The notes below the pieces were generated by a model that saw only the letters and a list, made by a program, of their open reading frames with translations, was not told the origin of the DNA and did no database searches. This document shows, one piece after another, positions 1 to 7,666 of a stretch of 64,000 nucleotides of DNA (positions are counted from its first letter, which is position 1; each line of letters opens with the position of its first letter). Origin of the DNA: Bacteroidales bacterium (lineage in GTDB: Bacteria > Bacteroidota > Bacteroidia > Bacteroidales > P3); assembly GCA_017962445.1 (NCBI GenBank), contig JAGCVI010000018.1, forward strand, positions 1 to 64,000, given 5' to 3'. Both the position numbers and the translations under genes were made by a program.

Positions 1-253
1 CCTTGTGGAAGAGGTCGCTCATGGAGCAGACAAAGATGGTATGCGGTTGCCGCCAAGTGAGTGGTTCTTCAAGGCAATCTTCATGAAGTGTCACCTGAAA
101 ACCGTTGGCATATTTTGCCAAGCCCATAGCCTTCAAGCGACGTGACATCACTTCGGCGTAGCAATGTGCGCAGCCCTGTGAAATCTTATCACACCCTGTG
201 ATAGGATTCCAAGTCTTGTCCGTCCATTCTATCTTGGTTGTCTTCGTAGCCAT
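1..253 (-). CDS. DUF5131 / phage Gp37-Gp68-like three-Cys-motif protein (3' part missing)
   Basis: The first 84 residues are visible; the rest lies beyond the window. The N-terminus reads [12 protein letters not shown], then [10 protein letters not shown], which gives cysteines at residues 21, 28 and 31 (CX6CX2C). This is the signature of the DUF5131 (Gp37/Gp68) family, thought to bind an iron-sulfur cluster in a radical-SAM-like way. Its start codon shares one base with the stop of the upstream gene (TGATG), so the two are probably translated together. That upstream gene is the known companion of three-Cys-motif proteins, TcmP. The biochemical role of the pair is not established. Family members occur in phages and mobile regions. 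The family call is firm; the function is open. Confidence 0.85.
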   Translation of the reverse strand, partial: MATKTTKIEWTDKTWNPITGCDKISQGCAHCYAEVMSRRLKAMGLAKYANGFQVTLHEDCLEEPLTWRQPHTIFVCSMSDLFHK

Positions 254-1197
254 CACTTATTGATTATTTCGTGGGCAATCTTTACAGCTGCAGCATTGTT
301 GGATGCACATGCAAAGTGGAATATGGGCATATGTCGGGTGTTATACAGCACAAGTGGCTCCTCGGTTGCATATTTGAAGATAGTCTTCATCTGTTGGATG
401 TATAACCCTGCAATCTTGTTGATGGGCCCTTTGACCTTCTCAACAACCTCCACATTGCCAAAGAGCGTTTGTTCTTGTCGGGAATTGTAGAAGTAGTTTC
501 TGAGATAGTCTTCGTCTTTGCCAAAGAAAGATGTAAGTTTGTCGATGTGGGTCAGTTTACATTTCCTGTCGAGCAAACGATTCACAATCACGCCTGTCGG
601 GATAAGAATCCATAGATCTGTGCCTGTTCCCTTAAGGTTTTCGATAGAGCTCCAATCCACTTGCATTCCAAAGGGATCAAGCAACACTAAGGCTTTTAGT
701 TTGCTGTTGTTGTGCATGGCATTTGCCAGTTCCGACACCTGGGTGTTGGCATCGGAGTGTCGGAATTCTAGGTGACGATTGTCGCAAAAGGATGTCAATT
801 TCTCTTTAAGCTGTTTGCTGGACTCTTCATCCTTGTCGACGAAGTAGTAATAGTCGAATCCTGTTTGTTTGATGTTTAATACCCTTTCTGCAGCTCCCTT
901 ATATGGTGTCAGTTCGTCGGCTGTTACCTGGTGTTCGTTTATTAAGTCCAACATCAGTTGATTGTCCCCGTCCAATGCAGTCTCTTGTCTTGAACCACTG
1001 CCAGCAAAACCGTCGAAATATATCAGTTTCCAATTATACTGCATCCTGTATTTGTTCATGATGGTGAGATAAGCGTTGACATACTTTTCAAAAGCATCTA
1101 GCTTTTCTTCTGTCCACGCACCACCCCATGATGAAACGGGTTCTTTTATAATATGATAAGAGTCAGATTGGGGCTCTGTTTCATGGTATTCTGCCAT
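253..1197 (-). CDS. tcmP: three-Cys-motif partner protein TcmP
   Basis: This 314-aa protein looks like a SAM-dependent-methyltransferase fold. It has [12 protein letters not shown] near residue 60, resembling the SAM-binding glycine loop, and [11 protein letters not shown] near residue 173, resembling the acidic/PP catalytic strand. This arrangement and the N-terminal [18 protein letters not shown] match the TcmP family, named for sitting next to a three-cysteine DUF5131 protein, as it does here with a one-base stop/start overlap. The substrate is unknown. A TATTTTTG element lies 26 bp upstream of the start, so this is probably the first gene of a two-gene operon. Decayed repeat DNA upstream suggests an accessory locus. 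Confidence 0.85.
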   Translation of the reverse strand: MAEYHETEPQSDSYHIIKEPVSSWGGAWTEEKLDAFEKYVNAYLTIMNKYRMQYNWKLIYFDGFAGSGSRQETALDGDNQLMLDLINEHQVTADELTPYKGAAERVLNIKQTGFDYYYFVDKDEESSKQLKEKLTSFCDNRHLEFRHSDANTQVSELANAMHNNSKLKALVLLDPFGMQVDWSSIENLKGTGTDLWILIPTGVIVNRLLDRKCKLTHIDKLTSFFGKDEDYLRNYFYNSRQEQTLFGNVEVVEKVKGPINKIAGLYIQQMKTIFKYATEEPLVLYNTRHMPIFHFACASNNAAAVKIAHEIINK

Positions 1198-1223
1198 ATA
1201 TATTGATTTTTGTTTCTAAAATG

Positions 1224-1231
1224 CAAAAATA
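1224..1231 (-). promoter_or_regulatory. -7 promoter element of tcmP
   Basis: The minus strand reads TATTTTTG, matching the Bacteroidota -7 consensus TAnnTTTG, 26 bp before the tcmP start. No clear TTTG is seen at -33. Confidence 0.5.
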
Positions 1232-1337
1232 CGAATATTTTTTAAAATGGTAAAATAATGTTTCGCGCGAGCGAGAAAATGTGATGCTGTAATAAAATGG
1301 TCGCTGAGAGACCACCGAAGGATTGTCGAAAGATCGC

Positions 1338-1472
1338 TTAATGTGTTAATGCGTAAATGTGGGAATGTGTGAATGCGTTAGTATAAAAACAACAGGCAGC
1401 ATAGAAAGGAGAAAGAATGTGTGAATGCGTTTATGAATGCGGGAATGCGGGAATGCGTGAATGTGGAATGTG
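1338..1472. repeat. two arrays of AATGTG/AATGCG octamers
   Basis: Five contiguous 8-bp units run from 1338 to 1377 (TTAATGTG, TTAATGCG, TAAATGTG, GGAATGTG, TGAATGCG). A second group runs from 1414 to 1472 with the same core (TGAATGCG and GGAATGCG units, interrupted by TTTA). The common core is NNAATGYG. Confidence 0.75.
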
Positions 1473-1484
1473 ACGATTCTTTTT

Positions 1485-1619
1485 TTAGAATATTTCACCA
1501 TTCCAGAGCATCTTCAAGAAGTCTAGAATGTAGATGAGCTCGGTGTCGCCGGAGCGGCGTGTGATGGGGTCGAGCGACACGAGGATAAGTCGGCAATCAG
1601 GATGTTCCTCATAGGAGAA
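1485..1619 (-). pseudogene. gene remnant, C-terminal 44 codons
   Basis: On the minus strand an open stretch begins right after an in-frame TAA, has no start codon that would give a sensible protein, and ends at TAA. It reads like real coding sequence: HPDCRLILVSLDP, then SGDTELIYILDFLKMLW. It is probably the tail of a gene whose front has been deleted. I do not recognise the family. Confidence 0.45.
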
Positions 1620-1858
1620 TTATGGTACGTGTATTCCTGATTTTTATATAAAAAACGGGAGTATGGTAATGATTTTTGATGTTAATTATGGAAGATATAG
1701 TATGTATTTATATTTGATATTCAATATTATAAATAGAATAATTGCACTTTTCCTAAAAAATACACAAGTAAAAAATACACTTTTCCTATGAAATGTGGTT
1801 CATGACGGCCGATGACGGCCGCCATAGGGAATGTGGGAACGGGAAAGGTGATAAACGA

Positions 1859-1957
1859 ATATGTTTTGTATATGCTTTCTATATGTTTTGTATATGTTTT
1901 GTATATGCTTTGTATATGGTGGGGATATGGTGAATATATGGTGGGGATATGGTGAGA
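1859..1957. repeat. 11-bp tandem repeat, nine units
   Basis: Nine consecutive 11-bp units all begin with ATATG. Units 1-5 are ATATGTTTTGT or ATATGCTTTGT types. Units 6-9 are ATATGGTGGGG or ATATGGTGAAT types. The two sub-families suggest two rounds of amplification. No gene overlaps it. Confidence 0.85.
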
Positions 1958-2064
1958 AAATCAGGATGTGGAAATGCATTTTTTAATGCGTTTGCTCCAT
2001 TTCGCTACGTTTCAGTCGCAGGCCAGCAAACGGCCACAGGCAATTTGCTCATGCGGAGCCAAGC

Positions 2065-2116
2065 AGAATGCGTTTATTAATGCGTTAATATGTGAATGTG
2101 TTAATTTGTGAATTTG
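2065..2116. repeat. third array of AATGYG octamers
   Basis: AGAATGCG is followed by TTTA and then five contiguous octamers from 2077 (TTAATGCG, TTAATATG, TGAATGTG, TTAATTTG, TGAATTTG). It uses the same core as the arrays at 1338-1472 and includes the same TTTA interruption. Confidence 0.65.
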
Positions 2117-2124
2117 TGAATAAA

Positions 2125-2151
2125 GCGGCCCGCAGTGTTGCTGCGGGCCGC
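2125..2151 (-). terminator. terminator of the LiaF-like gene
   Basis: A perfect 11-bp GC-rich stem (GCGGCCCGCAG / CTGCGGGCCGC) with a 5-nt loop lies 22 bp past the stop of the LiaF-like gene. The run after the stem on the minus strand is only TTTATTC, so it is a moderate intrinsic terminator. Confidence 0.65.
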
Positions 2152-2173
2152 CTAGTTTATGTGTCGAGACTGA

Positions 2174-2860
2174 TTACTTTATCTCGATACCGCCGAAGCT
2201 GCAACGGCCTTTTAAGTAGATGGTCTTGGCACCGTCGACGGCTTGGGTGCAGCTTTCGCTGTCGACACCGGCAAAAGCGGTATCGATGTCGTTCTTGACG
2301 CAGATGCCCTTGTCTACGCGGATTTCCATACCGCCGAAGCTGCAATCGACGCTGATGACAGCACCGTCGCGGATGTCGGCATTGCGCAGGTCGAGGCTGA
2401 CGAAACCAAAGCTTGTATGCACATCGGCACCCTCGAAGGGCTGGCCATCGTAGCTGTATTCCTGCTTGCCGAAGGTCACGTTAATCTTGTGCATTTTGCC
2501 GCCGTCCATGACAATGGTTTCATCTTCACTGGTATGACAATGACAGCAATGATTCTTCTTGCTGAAAAACAGCAGCGAAAAGCCCCAAACCACAGCCACA
2601 ATACAGATCATATATTTCCAAATGTCGGCCCAAAGAATGACGTTCCGTGCTGCCAAAAGCAACAGGATACCGACACCGAAACCAATGATGGCGCCTGCCT
2701 TGTGCTTGTCATTGAAGATATTGATAAAGCATGGCACGATAATGAATAGAGCCCACCAGCCTTCAAGGTTGATGTGGATGACTCCCATGGTCTCCAAAGC
2801 CCAGACGATGCCGAAGGCTAAAAGGGCAATACCGCCGATAATTTTGCTTGTACGATTCAT
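2174..2860 (-). CDS. LiaF-like membrane protein with C-terminal beta-repeat domain
   Basis: The 228-aa protein has about four membrane segments in residues 8-99, then a soluble domain. The N-terminal half matches the LiaI/LiaF-like transmembrane region. The C-terminal half matches the LiaF-type (DUF2154-like) beta-rich domain, with a recurring strand motif (TSFGFVSLDL, CSFGGMEIRV, CSFGGIEIK). LiaF proteins sense or damp cell-envelope stress signalling in Firmicutes; in Bacteroidota the role is unknown. Between the two halves lies HCCHCH at residues 104-109, a possible metal site not typical of LiaF. The gene is flanked by terminators and seems to be transcribed alone. Confidence 0.7.
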   Translation of the reverse strand: MNRTSKIIGGIALLAFGIVWALETMGVIHINLEGWWALFIIVPCFINIFNDKHKAGAIIGFGVGILLLLAARNVILWADIWKYMICIVAVVWGFSLLFFSKKNHCCHCHTSEDETIVMDGGKMHKINVTFGKQEYSYDGQPFEGADVHTSFGFVSLDLRNADIRDGAVISVDCSFGGMEIRVDKGICVKNDIDTAFAGVDSESCTQAVDGAKTIYLKGRCSFGGIEIK

Positions 2861-2880
2861 TTAGTATTGCTTTATATGTA

Positions 2881-2908
2881 GAGGAGCAGCCCTTATGGTC
2901 TGCTCCTC
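2881..2908 (-). terminator. hairpin after etfA
   Basis: GAGGAGCAG and CTGCTCCTC form a 9-bp perfect stem around a 10-nt loop, 23 bp beyond the etfA stop. There is no good T-run on the minus side, so it may be a weak terminator or a processing/stability hairpin at the end of the etf operon. Confidence 0.5.
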
Positions 2909-2931
2909 GTTTGTGATTGTTTTCTGGAAGT

Positions 2932-3942
2932 TTATTTCTGCATGGTCTTCAGTCTCTCAGTGAGCATGGGGACAATCTTGTGGAGGTCACCCACGATGCC
3001 GAGATCTGCAACTTGGAAGATGGGGGCAAACTTGTCTTTGTTGATGGCGATGATAAGTTCGCTCTCTTCCATGCCGGCGAGGTGCTGGATGGCACCACTT
3101 ATGCCGCAGGCCATATAGAGGGCTGGACGCACGGTCTTACCGGTCTGACCCACCTGACGGTCAGCAGGCATGACACCTGCGTCAACCATGGCGCGGCTGC
3201 TGGAAACCTCGCCACCAAGTTCTTTGGCCAGAGCCTCGAGTTTGCCGAATCCGTCCTTGGTGCCGACACCACGGCCACCGCTGACGAGAATCTTGGCCTC
3301 GCTGATGTCGGTGACTGCCTTCTCTTCCTTAACGGTTTTGACAAGCTTCACGCGGGCAATCTTCTTCTCATCGAAGTTGACATTGAAGTCGACAATCTCG
3401 CCCTTGCGGTTGGCGTCGGCGGCCATTTTCTGCATGACGCCGGGACGTACGGTGCTCATCTGCGGGCGGTTGTTCTTGCAGAGAATAGTAGCCATGAGGT
3501 TGCCGCCGAAAGCGGGACGGGTCATACGGAACTCGTGGGCTTCGTCATCGCTGATCTCAAGTTTGGTGGCATCGGCTGTAAGACCGGTGCGGTTGCGGGC
3601 GCTGACACGAGGACCAAGGTCACGGCCAATGGTGGTGGCACCGATAAGCATGATGCTGGGCTTCTCGCTCTCTATGATGGCAGTGATAGCCTCGGTATAG
3701 GGCTCGGTCATGTAGTCCTTCAGCAGGTCGTGATCGACAACCATTACCTTGTCGGCACCATGCTCAATAAGGGTCTGTGCGAGGGATTTAATATCCTTGC
3801 CGAGAAGCATGGCGACGACCTTTTCGTTGTTGGCGTCGGCGAGCTCGCGTGCCTTGCCGAGGAGCTCAAGAGCCACATTCTGCAGTTTGCCGTTGCGTTG
3901 CTCGGCAAACACATATACGTCTTTATATTCTGCTAAGTTCAT
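2932..3942 (-). CDS. etfA: electron transfer flavoprotein, alpha subunit
   Basis: This 336-aa subunit carries the FAD domain of the EtfAB heterodimer, which passes electrons from acyl-CoA dehydrogenases to a quinone or, in bifurcating forms, to ferredoxin. The FAD-binding signature is clear in the last third: [34 protein letters not shown] and ADLGIVGD. It is the last gene of the ridA-acyl-CoA dehydrogenase-etfB-etfA operon. It starts 57 bp after the etfB stop, with five 9-bp repeats in the gap. Sequence alone does not settle whether the pair bifurcates; an anaerobic Bacteroidales with a butyryl-CoA-type dehydrogenase next door makes this plausible. Confidence 0.95.
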   Translation of the reverse strand: MNLAEYKDVYVFAEQRNGKLQNVALELLGKARELADANNEKVVAMLLGKDIKSLAQTLIEHGADKVMVVDHDLLKDYMTEPYTEAITAIIESEKPSIMLIGATTIGRDLGPRVSARNRTGLTADATKLEISDDEAHEFRMTRPAFGGNLMATILCKNNRPQMSTVRPGVMQKMAADANRKGEIVDFNVNFDEKKIARVKLVKTVKEEKAVTDISEAKILVSGGRGVGTKDGFGKLEALAKELGGEVSSSRAMVDAGVMPADRQVGQTGKTVRPALYMACGISGAIQHLAGMEESELIIAINKDKFAPIFQVADLGIVGDLHKIVPMLTERLKTMQK

Positions 3943-3958
3943 TGTTTCTTTCTTTTAA

Positions 3959-4003
3959 GGTCATTAAGGTCCTTAGGGTCTTTAAGGACTTTAAGGTCAT
4001 TAA
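3959..4003. repeat. five 9-bp repeats in etfB-etfA spacer
   Basis: On the + strand the units are GGTCATTAA, GGTCCTTAG, GGTCTTTAA, GGACTTTAA and GGTCATTAA. On the transcript they read TTAAAGACC-like. The outermost unit overlaps the etfB stop codon. The array fills most of the 57-bp spacer. Confidence 0.9.
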
Positions 4004-4785
4004 ATAATATGTTTCTCTTTGAGCTTGTTGACAATCAGTTCGACAGCTTCTTCCGGACCCACCTCGAAGGTCTGGCCTGCGGGTTTGAGCTGCTTGGGGA
4101 ACGACTTGAAGACACTCGTGGGCGAACCGGCCTTGCCGATATGCTCCTCGGGGACGTTGATTCTGTCGGCGCCCCAAACCTCGACTTCCTTGTCCCATGC
4201 AGTGACAATGCCACTGACGCTCATGTAGCGGGGCTGTACTGCGCTGGCCAAAGCCGTAACTACGCAAGGAGCCTGCATTTCGAGAATCTGGTAGCCGTCC
4301 TCAAGTTGTTTCTTGACGGTGAAGGTCTTGGTAGCTTCATCATACTGAAGGTCGGCCATATACGAAACCTGCGGCAGGTCGAGGTGCTCGGCAATCTGAG
4401 GACCGACCTGCGCGGTGTCGCCATCGATAGCCTGGCGGCCAGTGATGATGAGGTCGAAATCCATGGTGCGCAGTGCACCTGCTATGGCACTCGATGTAGC
4501 CAAGGTGTCGGCACCGCCGAGCTTGCGGTCGGTGAGCAGAATAGCACGGTCGACGCCCATGGCGAGAGCTTCGCGAAGGATAGCCTCGGCCTGGGGCAGA
4601 CCCATGGTGATGACGGTGACATGGGCACCGTATTTGTCTTTCAATTGAAGGGCGAATTCGAGACCGCCCTTATCGTCAGGGTTCATGATTGAAGGAACAC
4701 CCTCACGAATAAGAGTACCAGTAACAGGATTGATTTTAACCTCTGTGGTGTCCGGCACTTGCTTTATGCAAACTACTATATTCAT
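4000..4785 (-). CDS. etfB: electron transfer flavoprotein, beta subunit
   Basis: This 261-aa subunit starts with IVVCIKQVPDT and continues with the EtfB motifs NPDDKGGLEFALQLKD, REALAMGVDRAILL and GRQAIDGDTAQVGPQIAEHL. It binds AMP (or a second FAD in bifurcating complexes) and pairs with EtfA. It has the usual EtfB length. It lies between the acyl-CoA dehydrogenase and etfA, all on the minus strand, with spacers of 59 and 57 bp that each contain a five-unit 9-bp repeat. Confidence 0.95.
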   Translation of the reverse strand: MNIVVCIKQVPDTTEVKINPVTGTLIREGVPSIMNPDDKGGLEFALQLKDKYGAHVTVITMGLPQAEAILREALAMGVDRAILLTDRKLGGADTLATSSAIAGALRTMDFDLIITGRQAIDGDTAQVGPQIAEHLDLPQVSYMADLQYDEATKTFTVKKQLEDGYQILEMQAPCVVTALASAVQPRYMSVSGIVTAWDKEVEVWGADRINVPEEHIGKAGSPTSVFKSFPKQLKPAGQTFEVGPEEAVELIVNKLKEKHII

Positions 4786-4795
4786 TTTCTTCTAA

Positions 4796-4840
4796 TTATA
4801 GGTCTTATAGGACTTATAAGCCTTATAGGTCTTATAGGTC
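4796..4840. repeat. five 9-bp repeats in dehydrogenase-etfB spacer
   Basis: On the + strand the units are TTATAGGTC, TTATAGGAC, TTATAAGCC, TTATAGGTC and TTATAGGTC. On the transcript the unit is GACCTATAA. The sequence differs from the neighbouring spacers, but the unit length and copy number are the same. Confidence 0.9.
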
Positions 4841-4844
4841 TCGA

Positions 4845-5984
4845 TTATTTAAACAGTTTACCGGCAATAACCATGCGCTGGACTTCGCTGGTGCCTTCGT
4901 AAATCTCGGTAATCTTGGCATCGCGCATCATACGCTCTACAGGGTATTCGCGGGTGTAGCCGTAGCCGCCGTGGAACTGGACAGCCTTGGTGGTCACCTC
5001 CATAGCCGTCTCGGCAGCGAACAGCTTGGCCATTGCTGCATCAGCGGAATACGGGATGCCGTGGTCTTTCTTGTAGTGTGCCGAACGGCAGAGCAGACGG
5101 GCGGCCTGAACTTTGGTCTCGAGGTCGGCCATCTGGAACTGAGTGTTCTGGAACTGGCTGATAGAGCGTCCGAACTGCTTGCGCTCCTTGGTGTACTTGA
5201 TAGTCTCGTCCATGGCTCCCTGAGCAATACCCAGAGCCTGGCAAGCGATACCGATACGTCCGCCGTCGAGGGTCTTCATGGCAAGGCCGAAGCCTTTGCC
5301 GAGCTGGCCGAGCTGACGATCCTTCGGGATGCGGCAATCCTCGAAAATGAGCTCTGTCGTAGCCGAACCACGGATACCCATCTTCTTTTCTTTCTTGCCG
5401 ATGCTGAAGCCCGGGTCTGTCTTCTCGACGATAAAGGCACTGATACCCTTGGTGCCGAGGCTCTTATCAGTCATGGCGATGATGATGAAAACGTTGGCAT
5501 AACTGCCGTTGGTGATGAAAATCTTGCTGCCGTTGAGCACCCAGTAGTCGCCATCCTCGACAGCTATGGTCTGCTGACCTGCAGCGTCGGTACCGGCATT
5601 GGGCTCGGTGAGTCCGAAGGCGCCAATCCACTCGCCACTGGCGAGCTTGGGCAGATATTTCATCTTTTGTTCCTCGGTGCCGGCCTCAAGGATGGGGGCG
5701 CAGCAGAGGGAGGTGTGGGCGGAAAGGATGACACCCGTGGTGGCGCAGACGCGGCTGAGCTCCTCGACAGCCATGCCGTACATGACGTTCGTGCCGCCGG
5801 CACCGCCGTACTGGGTGGGAATGGGGATGCCCATCAGACCGATTTTGGCCATCTTCTGGACGGTCTCCATGGGGAAACGCTCCTCCTCGTCCACTTCGGC
5901 GGCGAGGGGCTTGACTTCCTTCTCTGCAAATTCGCGGATCATCTGCAGGAAGAGTTCTTCTTGTTTGGTGAAGCTAAAATCCAT
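4845..5984 (-). CDS. short-chain acyl-CoA dehydrogenase (butyryl-CoA dehydrogenase type)
   Basis: This 379-aa flavoenzyme oxidises short acyl-CoA or, with Etf, reduces crotonyl-CoA. It has the standard length and motifs: FTKQEELFLQMIREFAEKEV at the N-terminus, GLTEPNAGTDA (FAD/substrate loop), FITNGSYA, and FHGGYGYTREYPVERMMRDAKI near the end. The catalytic glutamate is E363 in IYEGTSEVQR, the position used by short/medium-chain enzymes. The adjacent etfBA supply its electron partner. The exact substrate (butyryl, or branched-chain acyl-CoA from amino acids) cannot be read from sequence. Confidence 0.92.
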   Translation of the reverse strand: MDFSFTKQEELFLQMIREFAEKEVKPLAAEVDEEERFPMETVQKMAKIGLMGIPIPTQYGGAGGTNVMYGMAVEELSRVCATTGVILSAHTSLCCAPILEAGTEEQKMKYLPKLASGEWIGAFGLTEPNAGTDAAGQQTIAVEDGDYWVLNGSKIFITNGSYANVFIIIAMTDKSLGTKGISAFIVEKTDPGFSIGKKEKKMGIRGSATTELIFEDCRIPKDRQLGQLGKGFGLAMKTLDGGRIGIACQALGIAQGAMDETIKYTKERKQFGRSISQFQNTQFQMADLETKVQAARLLCRSAHYKKDHGIPYSADAAMAKLFAAETAMEVTTKAVQFHGGYGYTREYPVERMMRDAKITEIYEGTSEVQRMVIAGKLFK

Positions 5985-5998
5985 TGTTCTAATTTTAT

Positions 5999-6043
5999 GT
6001 CGGACTAGTCGGACTGGTCAGACTAGTCAGACGTGTCTGACAT
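5999..6043. repeat. five 9-bp repeats in ridA-dehydrogenase spacer
   Basis: On the + strand the units are GTCGGACTA, GTCGGACTG, GTCAGACTA, GTCAGACGT and GTCTGACAT. The array begins one base from the ridA stop. Many ACTAGT and GTCTGAC palindromic halves could fold in the transcript. Confidence 0.9.
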
Positions 6044-6044
6044 T

Positions 6045-6419
6045 TTATTTTACTGCTATTGTCTCAATCTCGACCAGTACGCCCATCGGAAGACCCTTCA
6101 CTGCAAAGGCGGCGCGGGCGGGGCAGTCGGTGTTGTAATACTTGGCGTAAACCTCGTTCATGGGTTTGAAATACTCCATATCAGCCAACAGGCAGGTGCT
6201 CTTCACCACATCCTGGAACGTGAAACCAGCCTCGTCCAGAATAGCCTTGATGTTCTGCATAACCTGTTCGGTCTGGGCTGTAATACCCTCAGGAACCTCT
6301 TTGGTGGCGGGGTTGATGGGAATCTGACCCGAGATGTAAAGCGTGTTGCCTGCAAGGACGGCCTGGCTGTAAGGACCGATGGCTGCAGGAGCCTTGGAAG
6401 TGTTGATTATTTTCTTCAT
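6045..6419 (-). CDS. ridA: RidA family reactive enamine/imine deaminase
   Basis: This 124-aa protein has the full RidA/YjgF/UK114 pattern: APAAIGPYSQAV, LYISGQIPINP, and PARAAFAVKGLPMGVLVEIE with the substrate-binding arginine near residue 105. RidA hydrolyses 2-aminoacrylate and related intermediates released by PLP enzymes during amino acid breakdown, yielding keto acids and ammonia. It is the first gene of the operon with acyl-CoA dehydrogenase and etfBA, which fits an amino-acid-fermenting context. A TAATTTTG element at 6505-6512 is a candidate promoter. Confidence 0.93.
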   Translation of the reverse strand: MKKIINTSKAPAAIGPYSQAVLAGNTLYISGQIPINPATKEVPEGITAQTEQVMQNIKAILDEAGFTFQDVVKSTCLLADMEYFKPMNEVYAKYYNTDCPARAAFAVKGLPMGVLVEIETIAVK

Positions 6420-6504
6420 GTTTGTATATATTAATTATATTATATCATTCAATTCTAAACGCTTATATGTAAGCACACCAATCCACTACGGCAGATTGAG
6501 TTTG

Positions 6505-6512
6505 CAAAATTA
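6505..6512 (-). promoter_or_regulatory. -7 element upstream of ridA operon
   Basis: The minus strand reads TAATTTTG (TAnnTTTG consensus) 85 bp upstream of ridA. No convincing -33 TTTG is seen. Confidence 0.4.
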
Positions 6513-6613
6513 AGATTTTTTTTTAATTATTTTGCCTGTTTTGTAAAAAAAATAGAAAACACAAAACATTTAGCACCCATTTGCGTTTAGAATGTTGTTT
6601 GACTTTTAATAAA

Positions 6614-7666
6614 ATGCGCATCCTCGGACTTATGTCGGGCACTTCGCTCGACGGACTTGACATAGCATACTGCGATTTTAGCAGCCCTGACAGTTTTAAG
6701 CTCTTAGCCGCAGAAACAGTCCCCTACCCTACGGAATGGCGACAGCGACTGGCCTCGATCCACAAAGCCTCGGCAATGGAATATGCGATGGCTGATGTTG
6801 AGCTGGGACGCTTTTTCGGTGAAAAGGTGCTGCAGTTCCGCAATGCCCACCCAGGCGAGGTAGACTGCATAGCCTCGCACGGTCATACTGTGTTCCACCA
6901 GCCCGAGCGTGGAATGACAGCCCAGATTGGCGACGGAAATGTAATACATGCCGTAACGGGATTGCCAGTGGTATACGATTTCCGAAGGCTTGACGTTGCT
7001 CTCGGCGGCCAGGGTGCGCCGCTGGTTCCAATAGGCGACAGACTCCTGTTCGGACAATACGACAGCTGCATAAACCTCGGTGGCATTGCCAATATCTCAT
7101 ACGAAGCTGACGGACAACGCATAGCCTACGACATATGTCCCTGTAACATGGCTCTCAACTGGCTCGCGGCAAAAGCCGGGGCAAGCTATGACCACGATGG
7201 GCAAACAGCCGCCTCCGGGCATATCATCGACAGACTCCTTTCGGAGCTCAACAGCATTGGCTACTATTCCCAGCAAGCGCCGAAAACACTTGGCAAAGAA
7301 TGGTTTGAAAGTTCATTCCTGCCTTTGCTTGAACAAAACATCACCACACCGATTCCCGACCTTCTGAGAACCACGACCGAGCACATCGCATACCAACTGT
7401 GCCAGGCCCTGACAGAGAGCGGCAGCCACGTCATTATAGTCACGGGCGGTGGAGCCAAAAACAAGTTTTTAATGCAGAGGGTAACCAACATCGCTCCCAA
7501 TGTCACAATCCACGAATGCGACCCTCTGATTGTCGACTACAAGGAGGCCATAATCTTCGCACTACTGGCCTATCTGCGCCTAAGCGGGCAAAACAACACA
7601 CTAGCCTCAGTCACTGGTGCTTGCCGTGACAGCAGCGGCGGTGTGATTTGCGGACCTATCAAATGA
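6614..7666 (+). CDS. anmK: anhydro-N-acetylmuramic acid kinase
   Basis: This 350-aa sugar kinase cleaves the anhydro ring of 1,6-anhydroMurNAc and phosphorylates it, recycling peptidoglycan. The start is the ATG giving MRILGLMSGTSLDGLDIA, the family signature; an upstream in-frame TTG would add residues unlike the family. Other motifs are SHGHTVFHQP, DFRRLDVALGGQGAPLVPIGD and VTGGGAKNKFL. The gene converges with hemW and overlaps its 3' end by 8 bp. Confidence 0.95.
   Translation: MRILGLMSGTSLDGLDIAYCDFSSPDSFKLLAAETVPYPTEWRQRLASIHKASAMEYAMADVELGRFFGEKVLQFRNAHPGEVDCIASHGHTVFHQPERGMTAQIGDGNVIHAVTGLPVVYDFRRLDVALGGQGAPLVPIGDRLLFGQYDSCINLGGIANISYEADGQRIAYDICPCNMALNWLAAKAGASYDHDGQTAASGHIIDRLLSELNSIGYYSQQAPKTLGKEWFESSFLPLLEQNITTPIPDLLRTTTEHIAYQLCQALTESGSHVIIVTGGGAKNKFLMQRVTNIAPNVTIHECDPLIVDYKEAIIFALLAYLRLSGQNNTLASVTGACRDSSGGVICGPIK

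Larger units (their letters stand above)
1198..2173. other. 976-bp gene-poor, repeat-rich spacer
   Basis: No intact gene is visible on either strand. The stretch holds the promoter of tcmP, two arrays of AATGYG-type octamers, a 44-codon gene remnant, an 11-bp direct repeat (CACTTTTCCTA at 1745-1755 and 1778-1788), a nine-unit 11-bp tandem repeat and the terminator of the LiaF-like gene. It looks like decaying DNA between an accessory pair and core genes. Confidence 0.7.

Noticed and set aside
1980-2050. Possible insertion-sequence end around the GTTTGCT/AGCAAAC inverted repeat
   Set aside because: No transposase remnant, target duplication or second end was seen.
1338-2116. Possible CRISPR array
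   Set aside because: Units are 8 or 11 bp and contiguous, with no spacers of 25-40 bp and no cas genes.
2917-3936. Long plus-strand reading frame of 339 codons
   Set aside because: It is the antisense of etfA, which has all family motifs; GC-rich codon bias opens the opposite frame.
4971-6008. Plus-strand reading frame of 345 codons
   Set aside because: Antisense of the acyl-CoA dehydrogenase; no recognisable domain or start context.
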